DNA of 64,000 nucleotides, taken from Chromatiales bacterium. GTDB taxonomy: Bacteria; Pseudomonadota; Gammaproteobacteria; UBA6429; Thiohalophilaceae. The stretch is taken from assembly GCA_027076325.1 (NCBI GenBank), contig JALTJZ010000008.1, positions 1 to 64,000 on the forward strand, written 5' to 3'. The notes under the pieces were generated by a model. The model searched no databases. It had not been told where the DNA came from and worked only from the letters and a program-made list of their open reading frames with translations. Numbering within the stretch: position 1 is the first letter of the stretch; each line of letters opens with the position of its first letter. This document shows, one piece after another, positions 28,052 to 37,290 of this stretch. Made by a program: the position numbers and the translations under genes.

Positions 28052-28801
28052 ATGGAAGCAAAAGTAAACAGGTACAGATACATTGAAAAGAACTTGCTGG
28101 ATGAGCCAGAATATTACAAATATAGTAAATATGAGGGCTCAAAATATTTTGAGAATTATTTTTCTTCTCGGAACAAGTGTGTAAGCAGATTTGAAAAAGA
28201 ATATATAAGTCTGATGCAAGGTAAAGGTCAGTCTTGCAGCGATTTTTTTCTGGATGTCAGATACCTTTCGTTAGTAAGACTTAGAAAAATATTTTCAGAA
28301 AATATTCGAGTGGTTCACGAAATTCAATCAGAGGCTGATGGGGTTGGCAGAGTTTCAGCCATAATTAAAAAGCATGCTTGTGACGGTGATCGCCTTAGTG
28401 AAGAAATAGAAACAGAAAGTATGTTAATGAAGAATATCTTTCTACATTTAAGTGATAATTTTAGTAGTATTGATAAAAATAAGGAATGGTTAAATTTCTT
28501 TACAGCCCGATTTGAAGTAACAAGAAAGATCTATATTACCTATAATAAGGAGATGAAACCTGTTACAGAAAATTATACTTTCATAAGAAATTACGTCTTA
28601 CTGGCAATAAATCTATTATTATTGTATGAAAAAAATTTAAACTTGAAGATGTTAAACTGCGCCTTAAAACTTAATGATCTTATTTGTTCAAATATCCAGG
28701 AAACTTTAAGTGTTGAAGACACTTTTCTTGTGATACTTTCGCTAAGACTTGAGTTAAAATTTGTAAAAGATCTGACTTCAAGGAATGGGCTAACAATATG
28801 A
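28052..28801 (+). CDS. Uncharacterised helical protein at the end of the phosphoramidate block
   Basis: A 249-residue protein starting two bases after the CysC-like gene and overlapping the formyltransferase-like gene by 4 bases, so it is surely co-translated with both. It is predicted mostly helical, rich in Lys, Glu, Asn and Leu, with no signal peptide and no clear membrane helix; the segment FIRNYVLLAINLLLLYEK near 182-199 is the most hydrophobic. No catalytic motif is recognised. It could be an accessory or transferase protein for the phosphoramidate pathway. Confidence 0.6.
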   Translation: MEAKVNRYRYIEKNLLDEPEYYKYSKYEGSKYFENYFSSRNKCVSRFEKEYISLMQGKGQSCSDFFLDVRYLSLVRLRKIFSENIRVVHEIQSEADGVGRVSAIIKKHACDGDRLSEEIETESMLMKNIFLHLSDNFSSIDKNKEWLNFFTARFEVTRKIYITYNKEMKPVTENYTFIRNYVLLAINLLLLYEKNLNLKMLNCALKLNDLICSNIQETLSVEDTFLVILSLRLELKFVKDLTSRNGLTI

Positions 28802-29532
28802 TTGTTAAAGATGTCGGCATCCTTGCGATTTCCTCAAACCGCACAAAGTTTTATCTACACCAAATGATTAAAAACAAGTTATTGCCCTCTTTTGTGCTTT
28901 TTATGGGTGATCCATCTGAAGTTATATCGGAAGAAAGGACTATTGAATCAAAAGGGAAAGAGAGTGATAACAGTGTATTATCCGAATACAAAGGATTTGA
29001 TCTCAGCATTCCTTTGCTTGGTTTACTTGAAGAATATAATATTCCTGTGAGGATTGTTGATGCTATTAACCCAAATAATAAAGAAATAGTCAATGCACTA
29101 AAGGAGTTTAAACAATCTGTTATTATCTACTCAGGTCCTGGCGGGGTTATATTACGAAAGGAGATACTTGATATTGGTAAGCAGTTTTTACACATACATA
29201 CTGGACTAGTTCCGCATTACCGAGGTAGTACTACAATCTATTATTCTTTAATAAATGAGGGAGTGTGTGGTGCAACAGCATTCTTCATTGATGAAAATAT
29301 CGATACTGGTCCAGTGGTGCGACAGAAGAATTATCCAGCACCTGAAGATCGAACAACTATCGATCATTTTTATGATCCTTTTATAAGATCCGAACTTTTG
29401 ATCGAAGTTTTACAAAATTACACAGATACAGGTCGTTTTACTGTAGAAAGCCAGGAGGATGCAGCCAGTGAGACATATTATATTATCCATCCAACACTTA
29501 AGCATATTGCAATCCTGGGGGACAATCAATGA
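28798..29532 (+). CDS. Formyltransferase-fold protein
   Basis: A 244-residue protein with the N-terminal domain of the methionyl-tRNA/10-formyltetrahydrofolate transferases. FLHIHTGLVPHYRGSTTIYY is the substrate-loop motif and FFIDENIDTGPVV the downstream aspartate motif. In the family the triad is Asn-x-His...Asp; here the Asn position is His (HIH), so the reaction may differ or formyl transfer may be altered. Sugar N-formyltransferases occur in many O-antigen loci, so formylation of an amino sugar is the simplest role. It overlaps the preceding gene by 4 bases. Confidence 0.72.
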   Translation: MIVKDVGILAISSNRTKFYLHQMIKNKLLPSFVLFMGDPSEVISEERTIESKGKESDNSVLSEYKGFDLSIPLLGLLEEYNIPVRIVDAINPNNKEIVNALKEFKQSVIIYSGPGGVILRKEILDIGKQFLHIHTGLVPHYRGSTTIYYSLINEGVCGATAFFIDENIDTGPVVRQKNYPAPEDRTTIDHFYDPFIRSELLIEVLQNYTDTGRFTVESQEDAASETYYIIHPTLKHIAILGDNQ

Positions 29533-30024
29533 AGAATATTGTTCCACAAATTAGCTTTCCAAAAACCGGTATTTCGATACTAACGCAGTTATATTTCATA
29601 AATTATGATGAAAAGACCTGACTGTTTGTAAGTTTTAGACTTCCGGTTGAATTTTCCTGAAATATAGATATACGTGTACTAGAATATAAACTACTTCTCA
29701 AAAAGTACTAATACCAATGAAAATTAGAATGCGATGAACTAATTATCAGCAGAGACTTATGAATCGGCTAACGCCAGCAGATGATGAGAGATATAAAAAT
29801 GGAGTACGAATTTATGAATGTGATATACGATAACCATCTGGTCTACCTTCATGATGTCGTGGTTCAAAAATTTACACTTAAAAATACTTAATGAAAGCCA
29901 GGATCTCATTTTTAATTTTGTCCTACAAACAGGAAGCCTTCAGAAATACGTGAATAACATATCAGTATCCAGGTGCAATAATTGTGGTTAATCCATGCAC
30001 CTTTGATATTCAAAGGAAAATTAA
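29533..30024 (+). other. Intergenic stretch with probable gene remnants
   Basis: No full gene is seen. An ATG overlapping the preceding stop (29529) opens a 30-codon frame (MKNIVPQISFPKTGISIL...) ending at 29621, which looks like the start of a truncated gene. A second 30-codon frame lies at 29799-29891. The rest is AT-rich without convincing promoter, terminator or RNA. I read it as the scar of a lost gene. Confidence 0.4.
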
Positions 30025-32529
30025 ATGAAAAATACTTGCGATTTATTGATTTTATTTTGCCCTTTTTGGACGCCTACTCTTGCTCCAATGGGGCCGGCTC
30101 TCCTGAAAGCCTACATAGAAAAAGAAGGATTTTCCTGTTTTACTCTAGATCTAAATGTAGAATTATATAATGCAGCATCTCCTGAATATAAAGAATATTG
30201 GGAAATGAAAAATGGGTTTTATTATCCAGAAGATAAGCTGTCTGTAGTCAAGTACTACAATTCAATAGAAGCATTAAGAGCGTATTATATTTCTAAGATA
30301 GTATCCCTAAATCCCAAGAGAGTAGGAGCCAGCCTTTACACTGCAACTCGATTATTTTCCGAGTTATTTCTTGAAGAACTAAAACATTTCATGCCAGATA
30401 CTGAATTTCTAATTGGCGGCCCTCACATTGCACCATACGAAAATAATGTAGATTATTACCTTTCGAAATCATATATTGATGTTCTTGTTCAGGGTGAAGG
30501 AGAAATAGCATTGTTAGAGTATTTACAGAATGCAGATAATAAAAGGTATTGTGAGCCGATTGGAAATGTAACGTACAAAAGGAATGAAAAGGTAATAAGA
30601 GGAGATTATATCAGCAACTCTATCGATTTAAACTCAATACCTGTACCAGACTACAGCGACTATGATTTAGAAAACTATAATAATAAGTCTGGCCTAAATA
30701 TTTTTGCTTCAAGAGGTTGCCCAAATAAATGTGTATTTTGTAGTGAAAGAAATTATTTTAGTAATTTTAAGATACGAAAAGCTGAAACAATATTTAATGA
30801 TATAAAAGTACTAAAAAACAAATATCCTCATGTGCGTGATTTCAACTTAGCCGATTCAATATCAAATGCCTCAACAAGGGAAATAGAAAAATTATGTGAT
30901 CTTATAATAGAATCTGGGCTTGATATAAATATAATTATGCAAAATGCAGTAATCCGCAAGGAAATGAGGGCCCCTCTTTATAAAAAACTCAAAGCAGCAG
31001 GTTGTACTACTATTGGGTATGGAATGGAGTCACCTGAGCCACGGCTACTAGAAAGTATTGGTAAACATCTTTCGAGAAAGGTTGATATAGGAGCTGTATT
31101 AAAAGAAGGAACAGATGCCGGTATTAATGTGTCTATTAATATTATGTTTGGCTTGCCCGGTGAGACTGAGCAGGATTTTAATTCACTTATGGACTTTTTA
31201 AGGGATCATAAGGATGATATTTGGCAAATTAATCCGGCAATTAATTTTTGTGCTCTTTGGCCAGGGTCTTTTGGAAACATGAATCCAGAAAAATGGGGCG
31301 TAGAATTGAATGATTCGCCAGATTATTGGGAAATAAAAAAGGATAATAACACCTACCTAACCAGGTTAGAGAGATTTGAAAAGTTTACAACCCTCGCGAA
31401 GAAAATGGGTCTCCAGAACCTTTTTGGCACCGAAGAAATTACTAATAGAGATGAAATGATAGGATTGTATTATTTCCATAAAAAGGATTATGAAAAAGCG
31501 CTTCAATATTTTAATGCTATCCCTAAAGAGGATATTACATTAAACGTCGAACGAGCCATAGCAATAATAAACGGGGAAAATATTAATAGTGCGGAAAAGC
31601 ACATTCCTAAATATCTAAAAATGAAATATGTTAATAGTGATATATCTTTAGCGATGTTGATGATTAATGCAGATATTTCGGTTTATATAGAGGGTTTAAA
31701 AGAGAATATATATAAATGGAGAATTCCACAAACACCATGGAAGGCTAACGTTAGAAAATTAGGGCGAGCTACTTGTGGAGTTAAGAAGTATGAGTCTATG
31801 TTTAACGATATTCTCTCATTGTGTTTATATTTTCAAAAGGAAAATAGCATTCAAGCAGACAGACTCATCAAATTGTTATTAAAAAGAGGTTTTATTGAGG
31901 AGGCAGGGAATAAGAATACGCTAAACAATAAAAATAATAGCCACCTTGCTAAATACTCGATAATAGAGATGACAAAATACATTGATAATATTAAAAGTAA
32001 TATTATTTCTCTTCAAAAAAACTCAAGGAATATAGCTTTTAAACCATACTACGAAGTTACAAAATACGGGGCAGTATTAGATGTTATGCTTGAGGGAATT
32101 GATCTGTTTATAGAATTATCAATGGAATTAAAGCGGCTTAGTAAGAAAATAGATGCTTTAGAAACAAAATTAACAGCAAATGCAGATAGTGAAAATATAA
32201 TAAACATTAGCTTTGATGAGAATTATATATGCCATATAAACGAACAGAAAAACAAATTTGATGAGTCAGTCAAACGAACCATTAAAAATCTTCTTTCTAT
32301 ATGTGAAGTTGAAACAGGCTTGACTGCTAAGCTATCCAGTCTATTTCAAAATATTGTTGATTCAACTAGTTTTAATGAAAAACTTGCTAGTATCTATCGT
32401 GTATTATATATTGTTAATCAACAAAATAAGTATAAACATATGATGGTGAATTTAATTGAGCATTCCTTTATAAATACGAATCCGAAACTCGAAGAAGTTG
32501 GTGAAGTGAAAATGCGTATTACAAAGTAG
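30025..32529 (+). CDS. B12-binding-domain radical SAM protein with long C-terminal extension
   Basis: An 834-residue protein. The N-terminal part resembles a cobalamin-binding domain (LILFCPFWTPTLAPMGPALL, LIGGPHIAPY, VLVQGEGEIALLEYL). The radical SAM barrel has the canonical cluster motif CPNKCVFC (Cys232, 236, 239), then GYGMESPEPRLLESIGK and MFGLPGETEQDFNSLMDFL. After about residue 440 comes a segment of TPR-like helices (IGLYYFHKKDYEKALQYFNA) and a further 300 residues of charged helices with no known domain. Members of this class methylate unreactive carbon or phosphorus, or rearrange substrates. It follows the phosphoramidate block, but the substrate cannot be named. Confidence 0.75.
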   Translation: MKNTCDLLILFCPFWTPTLAPMGPALLKAYIEKEGFSCFTLDLNVELYNAASPEYKEYWEMKNGFYYPEDKLSVVKYYNSIEALRAYYISKIVSLNPKRVGASLYTATRLFSELFLEELKHFMPDTEFLIGGPHIAPYENNVDYYLSKSYIDVLVQGEGEIALLEYLQNADNKRYCEPIGNVTYKRNEKVIRGDYISNSIDLNSIPVPDYSDYDLENYNNKSGLNIFASRGCPNKCVFCSERNYFSNFKIRKAETIFNDIKVLKNKYPHVRDFNLADSISNASTREIEKLCDLIIESGLDINIIMQNAVIRKEMRAPLYKKLKAAGCTTIGYGMESPEPRLLESIGKHLSRKVDIGAVLKEGTDAGINVSINIMFGLPGETEQDFNSLMDFLRDHKDDIWQINPAINFCALWPGSFGNMNPEKWGVELNDSPDYWEIKKDNNTYLTRLERFEKFTTLAKKMGLQNLFGTEEITNRDEMIGLYYFHKKDYEKALQYFNAIPKEDITLNVERAIAIINGENINSAEKHIPKYLKMKYVNSDISLAMLMINADISVYIEGLKENIYKWRIPQTPWKANVRKLGRATCGVKKYESMFNDILSLCLYFQKENSIQADRLIKLLLKRGFIEEAGNKNTLNNKNNSHLAKYSIIEMTKYIDNIKSNIISLQKNSRNIAFKPYYEVTKYGAVLDVMLEGIDLFIELSMELKRLSKKIDALETKLTANADSENIINISFDENYICHINEQKNKFDESVKRTIKNLLSICEVETGLTAKLSSLFQNIVDSTSFNEKLASIYRVLYIVNQQNKYKHMMVNLIEHSFINTNPKLEEVGEVKMRITK

Positions 32530-32952
32530 AAAGTATTAGAATAATATTCTGTATGTAACGGCTTATAACAGGTAAAGATGCATTGAAGTATGGGTAAATT
32601 ACTGTGTTGAATGCTCTAAATATAGCTATTCGAGAAAAACCTGGATTGTACATAAGAGTCAGCTATGAAGCTATGAAGCTATGAAGCTATGAAGCTATGA
32701 AGCTATGAAGCTATGAAGCTATGAAGCTATGAAGCTATGAAGCTATGAAGCTATGGGGCTATGGGGCTATGGGGCTATGGGGCTAGGTGTTGGAAACGAA
32801 GGCTTTAAAATATTGCTTGCTGCTATGGAAAGGATGGTTGATTTTGATTTGGTTTAGGGAAAATCTATAATTACTATTTCAGCAATTTAAAGAATAGATA
32901 GTGAACAAAAAAGTGTTGTTAAGGAAATTTCTGCAATCAAATATGCTCTAAA
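32530..32952 (+). other. Intergenic stretch around the octamer repeat
   Basis: The 423 bases hold no full gene. Short coding-like pieces flank the repeat: before it a frame reads LNALNIAIREKPGLYIRVSY and after it LGVGNEGFKILLAAMERMVD. They may be the two parts of a former gene split or expanded by the repeat, since the repeat itself has stops in all frames. No terminator hairpin with a T-run is seen. Confidence 0.4.
32662..32785 (+). repeat. 8-bp tandem repeat array, 15.5 units
   Basis: Eleven perfect copies of GCTATGAA are followed by four of GCTATGGG and a half unit GCTA. Because the unit is 8 bp, the GCTATGAA part contains a TGA (or TAG on the other strand) in every frame within 24 bases, so it is not translated. 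It lies 168 bases upstream of a glycosyltransferase start. Arrays of this type vary in copy number by slippage and can alter transcription spacing. Confidence 0.95.
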
Positions 32953-34266
32953 ATGAAAGTCGTTCATTTTACAAATAATTTAAGTGATGGTGCCGGAAAG
33001 GCTGCTTACAGGTTGCATAAAGCACTTTTGGAGAAAGGAGTGGAGTCTTTAATGCTCGTTTACAGAGGGGACTGCTCTGATGATACTGTAATTGAAATTA
33101 CTGGCGGACAATCAACTAATAAAGTAAACAAGTCGAATAAAGACATGCTATATCGAGGTATGTTTTCAATACCTTTTTATTTCCAAAAAGCTGTTTGGAG
33201 ACTACAATTTTATAGATGGAAGCCCTCTACACTATTTAACTTTAATATTCCATTCATATCTATTACTAAATTACACAAATATCTGCATGATGTTGAAATC
33301 ATTTGTTTGCATTCAATTCAGGGATTATTATCCTCAAGTCTTATTCAAGACATATATCGTGTTTTTAAAATTCCAATTGTTTGGACGCCCATGGATATTG
33401 AGCCACTGACCGGAGGCTGCCATTTTAATAATGGGTGTAAACGTTTTACTGAATCCTGTGGTAACTGTCCCCAATTAGGGAATGAAAGGGAGAATGATAT
33501 TTCAAGGTGTATTTGGAGTCAAAAAAGAAAAGACTTAAACGATATACCGATTACATTTGTAGCAGGTTCATCCTGGGTGCTTGAACATATTAAAAGTAGT
33601 TCCTTGTTCGGTTCAAAGCAAACGAAAAGTATATTTTTGAGTGTCAACCAAGACCTGTTTAAAAAAGGTGATAGGGAGACAGCACGGGAAATTCTGCAGT
33701 TACCTAAGAAAAAGAGAATAATATTATTTGGAGCCTTCAATCTTAATGATCGAAGAAAGGGAGGCCAATATCTATTGAAGGCATTAAAGAAGCTGCATGA
33801 AAAGATTGCTAGTCATAATAAAGAGCTCTGCGATTCTATTATTTTACTGACCATTGGCAAACAAAATGACTTTAATACAAACGATCTTCCTTTCAATTCG
33901 ATCCATCTTGGAGTAATAAAAGACGATAAAATTCTTTCGCTAGTTTACCAGGCTTCAGATGTTCTTGCGTCTCCATCTACTGATGATTGTGGCCCGATGA
34001 TGGTGAATGAAGCATATATGTGTGCTATCCTTGTTGTAGCATTTAATGTAGGGGTTGCCCCAGATTTAATTAAATCAAATAATAAAGGCTATTTAGCTAA
34101 GAATTATTGTGCCGAGGACTTTTCTACTGGTTTATTTCACTGTCTTTTTAGAGAAAAAGATTGTAAACAAGACACTGGACTAGAACTTAGAAATGAGTGT
34201 TGGCCTTCTACTCAAGCAACCCAATATATTTCCTTGTTTGATGAGTTATTAGCTAATAACCGTTAA
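32953..34266 (+). CDS. Glycosyltransferase, family 4 type
   Basis: A 437-residue GT-B enzyme. The N-terminal VHFTNNLSDGAGKAAYRLH and middle VWTPMDIEPLTGGCHFNNGCKRF blocks with clustered cysteines (CNNGC..C..C type) are typical of a GT4 subgroup in O-antigen loci. The C-terminal donor site reads VLASPSTDDCGPMMVNEAYM, the E-x7-E region. It is a soluble inner-face enzyme that adds one sugar to the lipid carrier; the sugar is unknown. It follows the tandem-repeat region. Confidence 0.85.
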   Translation: MKVVHFTNNLSDGAGKAAYRLHKALLEKGVESLMLVYRGDCSDDTVIEITGGQSTNKVNKSNKDMLYRGMFSIPFYFQKAVWRLQFYRWKPSTLFNFNIPFISITKLHKYLHDVEIICLHSIQGLLSSSLIQDIYRVFKIPIVWTPMDIEPLTGGCHFNNGCKRFTESCGNCPQLGNERENDISRCIWSQKRKDLNDIPITFVAGSSWVLEHIKSSSLFGSKQTKSIFLSVNQDLFKKGDRETAREILQLPKKKRIILFGAFNLNDRRKGGQYLLKALKKLHEKIASHNKELCDSIILLTIGKQNDFNTNDLPFNSIHLGVIKDDKILSLVYQASDVLASPSTDDCGPMMVNEAYMCAILVVAFNVGVAPDLIKSNNKGYLAKNYCAEDFSTGLFHCLFREKDCKQDTGLELRNECWPSTQATQYISLFDELLANNR

Positions 34267-34321
34267 ATAGACTATGAGTAGGGGAATTTAATAATAATTA
34301 TGTGCACTGAGAGGTAAGAAG

Positions 34322-35122
34322 ATGTCTGCAAAAGATAATATGGACCAAATACGTGAATTTTGGACAGAACAAGCAATTGAACATGGTGATTCACCATCGG
34401 CGTCATGGTCAGACAAAAGAGCAATCGATTTGGAAATACGTGAATATGTTAATTATTTAAATGATGGAGATACTGTATTTGACATTGGTTGTGCAAATGG
34501 ATACTCGACAATTCATTTCGCATGTCAAAAAAATATAAATATTAGCGGTATTGATTTGATTCCTGAAATGATTGATACAGCTAAATTAAGAAAACAGAAA
34601 TTCTCTGATAAGATATCAGGTAATGTAGAATTTGATGTGGGCGATATTCTTAAATTAGACAATCATAATCAACAATATGATAAAGTTATTGTTACCCGGG
34701 TGGTAATTAATTTAAATAATTGGGAAAATCAAAAACGAGCATTGCAAAATTGTGCGAAATTAGTAAAGCCTGGTGGTTTACTTCTTCTATCAGAAGCAAC
34801 AATTCAGGGTTGGCAAAAGCTTAATAAGCTACGGGGTGAGTGGGAATTAGAAGATATTCCGATGCCTTCTTTTAACTCCTATTTGGATGAAGAAAAGGTG
34901 ATTGAAACTGTTGGTATGACATTGAAATTAGTAGAAATAAAAAATTTCGCAAGCTCATATTATGTTGGTACCCGGGTTATTAAGCCTTTATTAAATGCAA
35001 TGATAGGTAACAAGATAAATGTATCGGATCCAGACATGGAATGGAATAGGTGGTGCTCTCTCTTACCAGAATGTGGAGATTATGGAACACAGAAACTTTT
35101 TGTATTCAAAAATGACAGCTAA
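34322..35122 (+). CDS. Class I SAM-dependent methyltransferase
   Basis: A 266-residue methyltransferase: motif I VFDIGCANGYST near 49-60, ISGIDLIPEMIDTA for the ribose-binding acid, VGDILKLDN and LVKPGGLLLLSEATIQGW. The fold fits small-molecule or sugar O-/N-methyltransferases of O-antigen loci. It begins at ATG with GAGGTAAG upstream and stands between a glycosyltransferase and an aminotransferase, so methylation of an amino or hydroxyl group of a sugar is likely. Confidence 0.82.
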   Translation: MSAKDNMDQIREFWTEQAIEHGDSPSASWSDKRAIDLEIREYVNYLNDGDTVFDIGCANGYSTIHFACQKNINISGIDLIPEMIDTAKLRKQKFSDKISGNVEFDVGDILKLDNHNQQYDKVIVTRVVINLNNWENQKRALQNCAKLVKPGGLLLLSEATIQGWQKLNKLRGEWELEDIPMPSFNSYLDEEKVIETVGMTLKLVEIKNFASSYYVGTRVIKPLLNAMIGNKINVSDPDMEWNRWCSLLPECGDYGTQKLFVFKNDS

Positions 35123-35231
35123 AATTTTCTTTTATATGGGGCTATTTTTTGAAAAACACTATGCAATTTCATAAAATAAAACGTAGATAAGATTTACATG
35201 TTTTGTACTTTATAGAATTTAAGAGTAATTA

Positions 35232-36443
35232 ATGCATCCGTCATTTAAAATTCCTTTCAATCACCTTGATACACATGGGAAAGAATTAGACTATATACGT
35301 CAAGCTATACAGTTAGGCCATGTTTCTGGTGATGGAACTTTTACTAAACGATGTAGTGATATTCTTGAAAAAGAGTTAGGTGTGCGAAAGGCATTGCTTA
35401 CCACATCATGTACTCATGCGCTAGAGATGATATCAATTTTACTAAACATTGGTCCAGGGGATGAGGTCATTGTACCTTCCTTTACCTTTGTATCAACAGT
35501 CAATGCCTTTGTTTTGCGAGGCGCTAAACCTGTGTTTATTGATATTAGAGAGGATACTCTAAATATAGATGAGAATCATCTGAAAAAGCTAATCACAAAA
35601 AAGACCAAAGCCATTATTCCAGTGCACTATGCTGGAGTGGCTTGCGAAATGAATGTCATCATGAAAGTGGCTAATGAGTATGGTATTCCGGTAATTGAGG
35701 ATAATGCGCACGGCCTTTTTGGGAAATACGATGGTAAAAACTTAGGGACAATTGGTGCTATGTCCACCTTGAGCTTCCATGAAACGAAGAATTTTTCGTG
35801 TGGTGAAGGAGGGGCTTTACTAATTAATGATGAGAAATATGTACAGCGTGCTGAGATCATACGGGAAAAGGGAACAAACCGAAGCAAGTACTTTCGAGGA
35901 CAGGTAGATAAGTATTCCTGGGTAGATATAGGTTCATCTTATCTGATATCTGACATCTTATCTGCATTTATGTATGGTCAATTAGAGGAAAGAAAGAAGA
36001 TCCAGTCAAATAGAAAAAGGATTTGGAATTGCTATTATGAGAATCTTTATTCCTGGGCAGAAGAAAATAAAGTTAGATTACCAATTGTTCCAGAGCTTTG
36101 TGATCAGGCATACCATATGTTTTATATGATTATGCCATCATTGGAAAAACGCCAGGAATTGATTAGTTTTCTTAAGTCGAAAAGTATACTTAGCGTTTTT
36201 CACTATGTACCTCTACACCTTTCAGATATGGGCCAAAAGTTTGGTTTTGAGAAAGGAGACTTGCCTAATACTGAGATACTAAGTGACCGCCTATTAAGAT
36301 TACCGTTTTATACTAATCTTTCAGAAAATGATCAGGAAGCTGTGGTTAATGCTGTCAGAGAGTTTAAGGTTGACGAGAATCAGGAATCTGTGGCTAATGT
36401 AGTTAATAAAGAGCTCAAAATTGGCAAAGATAACATTTTTTAA
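35232..36443 (+). CDS. DegT/DnrJ/EryC1 aminotransferase, WecE-like
   Basis: A 403-residue PLP enzyme close to dTDP-4-amino-4,6-dideoxygalactose transaminase (WecE/RffA). Seen: SGDGTFTKRCSDILEKELG, TTSCTHALEM, PSFTFVSTVNAFVLRGAKPV, IEDNAHGLFG, and the lysine block SFHETKNFSCGEGGALL. The tail after about 385 is unusual (QESVANVVNKELKIGKD). There is no rmlA/rmlB in the window, so its 4-keto-6-deoxy substrate is either made by dTDP genes elsewhere or is the CDP-sugar from rfbF/rfbG just downstream. Confidence 0.87.
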   Translation: MHPSFKIPFNHLDTHGKELDYIRQAIQLGHVSGDGTFTKRCSDILEKELGVRKALLTTSCTHALEMISILLNIGPGDEVIVPSFTFVSTVNAFVLRGAKPVFIDIREDTLNIDENHLKKLITKKTKAIIPVHYAGVACEMNVIMKVANEYGIPVIEDNAHGLFGKYDGKNLGTIGAMSTLSFHETKNFSCGEGGALLINDEKYVQRAEIIREKGTNRSKYFRGQVDKYSWVDIGSSYLISDILSAFMYGQLEERKKIQSNRKRIWNCYYENLYSWAEENKVRLPIVPELCDQAYHMFYMIMPSLEKRQELISFLKSKSILSVFHYVPLHLSDMGQKFGFEKGDLPNTEILSDRLLRLPFYTNLSENDQEAVVNAVREFKVDENQESVANVVNKELKIGKDNIF

Positions 36444-36513
36444 GATTAACTTTTCTTTAACATGAAAAGACAAATGTGTAAAATAATTTCATAGACCAAG
36501 GAATGAATGATTT

Positions 36514-37290
36514 ATGGATGTTGTAATATTATGTGGTGGTAGAGGAACGCGTTTAAGCGAAGAGACTATCAAAAAACCAAAGCCTATGGTTGAAATCGGT
36601 GGTGCACCTATTCTCTGGCATATCATGAAGATCTATAGCCACTATGGGTTTAAAAGGTTTATTCTGGCTTTGGGTTATAAGGGCTGTCAGATAAAGGAAT
36701 ACTTCTACAATTATCGAATTACGAATTCGGATTTCTCATTAAGTTTAGAACCCAGCAGTGTTCCAAAATATTTTAATCATTCCGATGAAGTCGATTGGGA
36801 GATCGTTGCGGTTGATACCGGTGAAGAAACCCTAAAAGGTGGTCGAATCAAGCGACTAGAGAAGCACATTAAAAGCGATTCATTCCATTTAACTTATGGA
36901 GACGGTGTATGTGACATTGATCTAAAAAAGTTAGTGGAGTTTCATGAGTCATCTGGTCGTCTTGGAACAGTCACTGCTGTGCATCCACCATCAAGATTTG
37001 GAGAAATGATATTGAATGGGGATAGTGTTATGGAGTTTGAAGAAAAACCACAGATGGCTGGTGGGTATATTAATGGTGGTTTTTTCGTGTTTAATAAAAA
37101 AATGTTGTCCTATCTTACTGAGGATGAGAATTGTGACTTTGAATTTGGACCACTGCAACAAATTGCCAGTGGGGGTGAGTTATCGGCGTATCGTCATGAC
37201 GGTTTCTGGCAGTGTATGGATAATGTAAGGGAACGTGATTATCTGGATCAATTGATTAAAACAAACAAAGCTCCTTGGAAAGTATGGTGA
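36514..37290 (+). CDS. rfbF: Glucose-1-phosphate cytidylyltransferase
   Basis: A 258-residue nucleotidyltransferase forming CDP-glucose from CTP and glucose-1-phosphate. The LCGGRGTRLSEETIKKPKPM signature, WHIMKIYSHYG and EKPQMAGGYINGGFFVFN blocks match RfbF/DdhA. It is followed with a 7-base overlap by rfbG, the usual order in CDP-dideoxyhexose loci. Confidence 0.95.
   Translation: MDVVILCGGRGTRLSEETIKKPKPMVEIGGAPILWHIMKIYSHYGFKRFILALGYKGCQIKEYFYNYRITNSDFSLSLEPSSVPKYFNHSDEVDWEIVAVDTGEETLKGGRIKRLEKHIKSDSFHLTYGDGVCDIDLKKLVEFHESSGRLGTVTAVHPPSRFGEMILNGDSVMEFEEKPQMAGGYINGGFFVFNKKMLSYLTEDENCDFEFGPLQQIASGGELSAYRHDGFWQCMDNVRERDYLDQLIKTNKAPWKVW

Noticed and set aside
32662-32785. CRISPR array
   Set aside because: The 8-bp units are directly adjacent with no spacers, so this is a simple tandem repeat.
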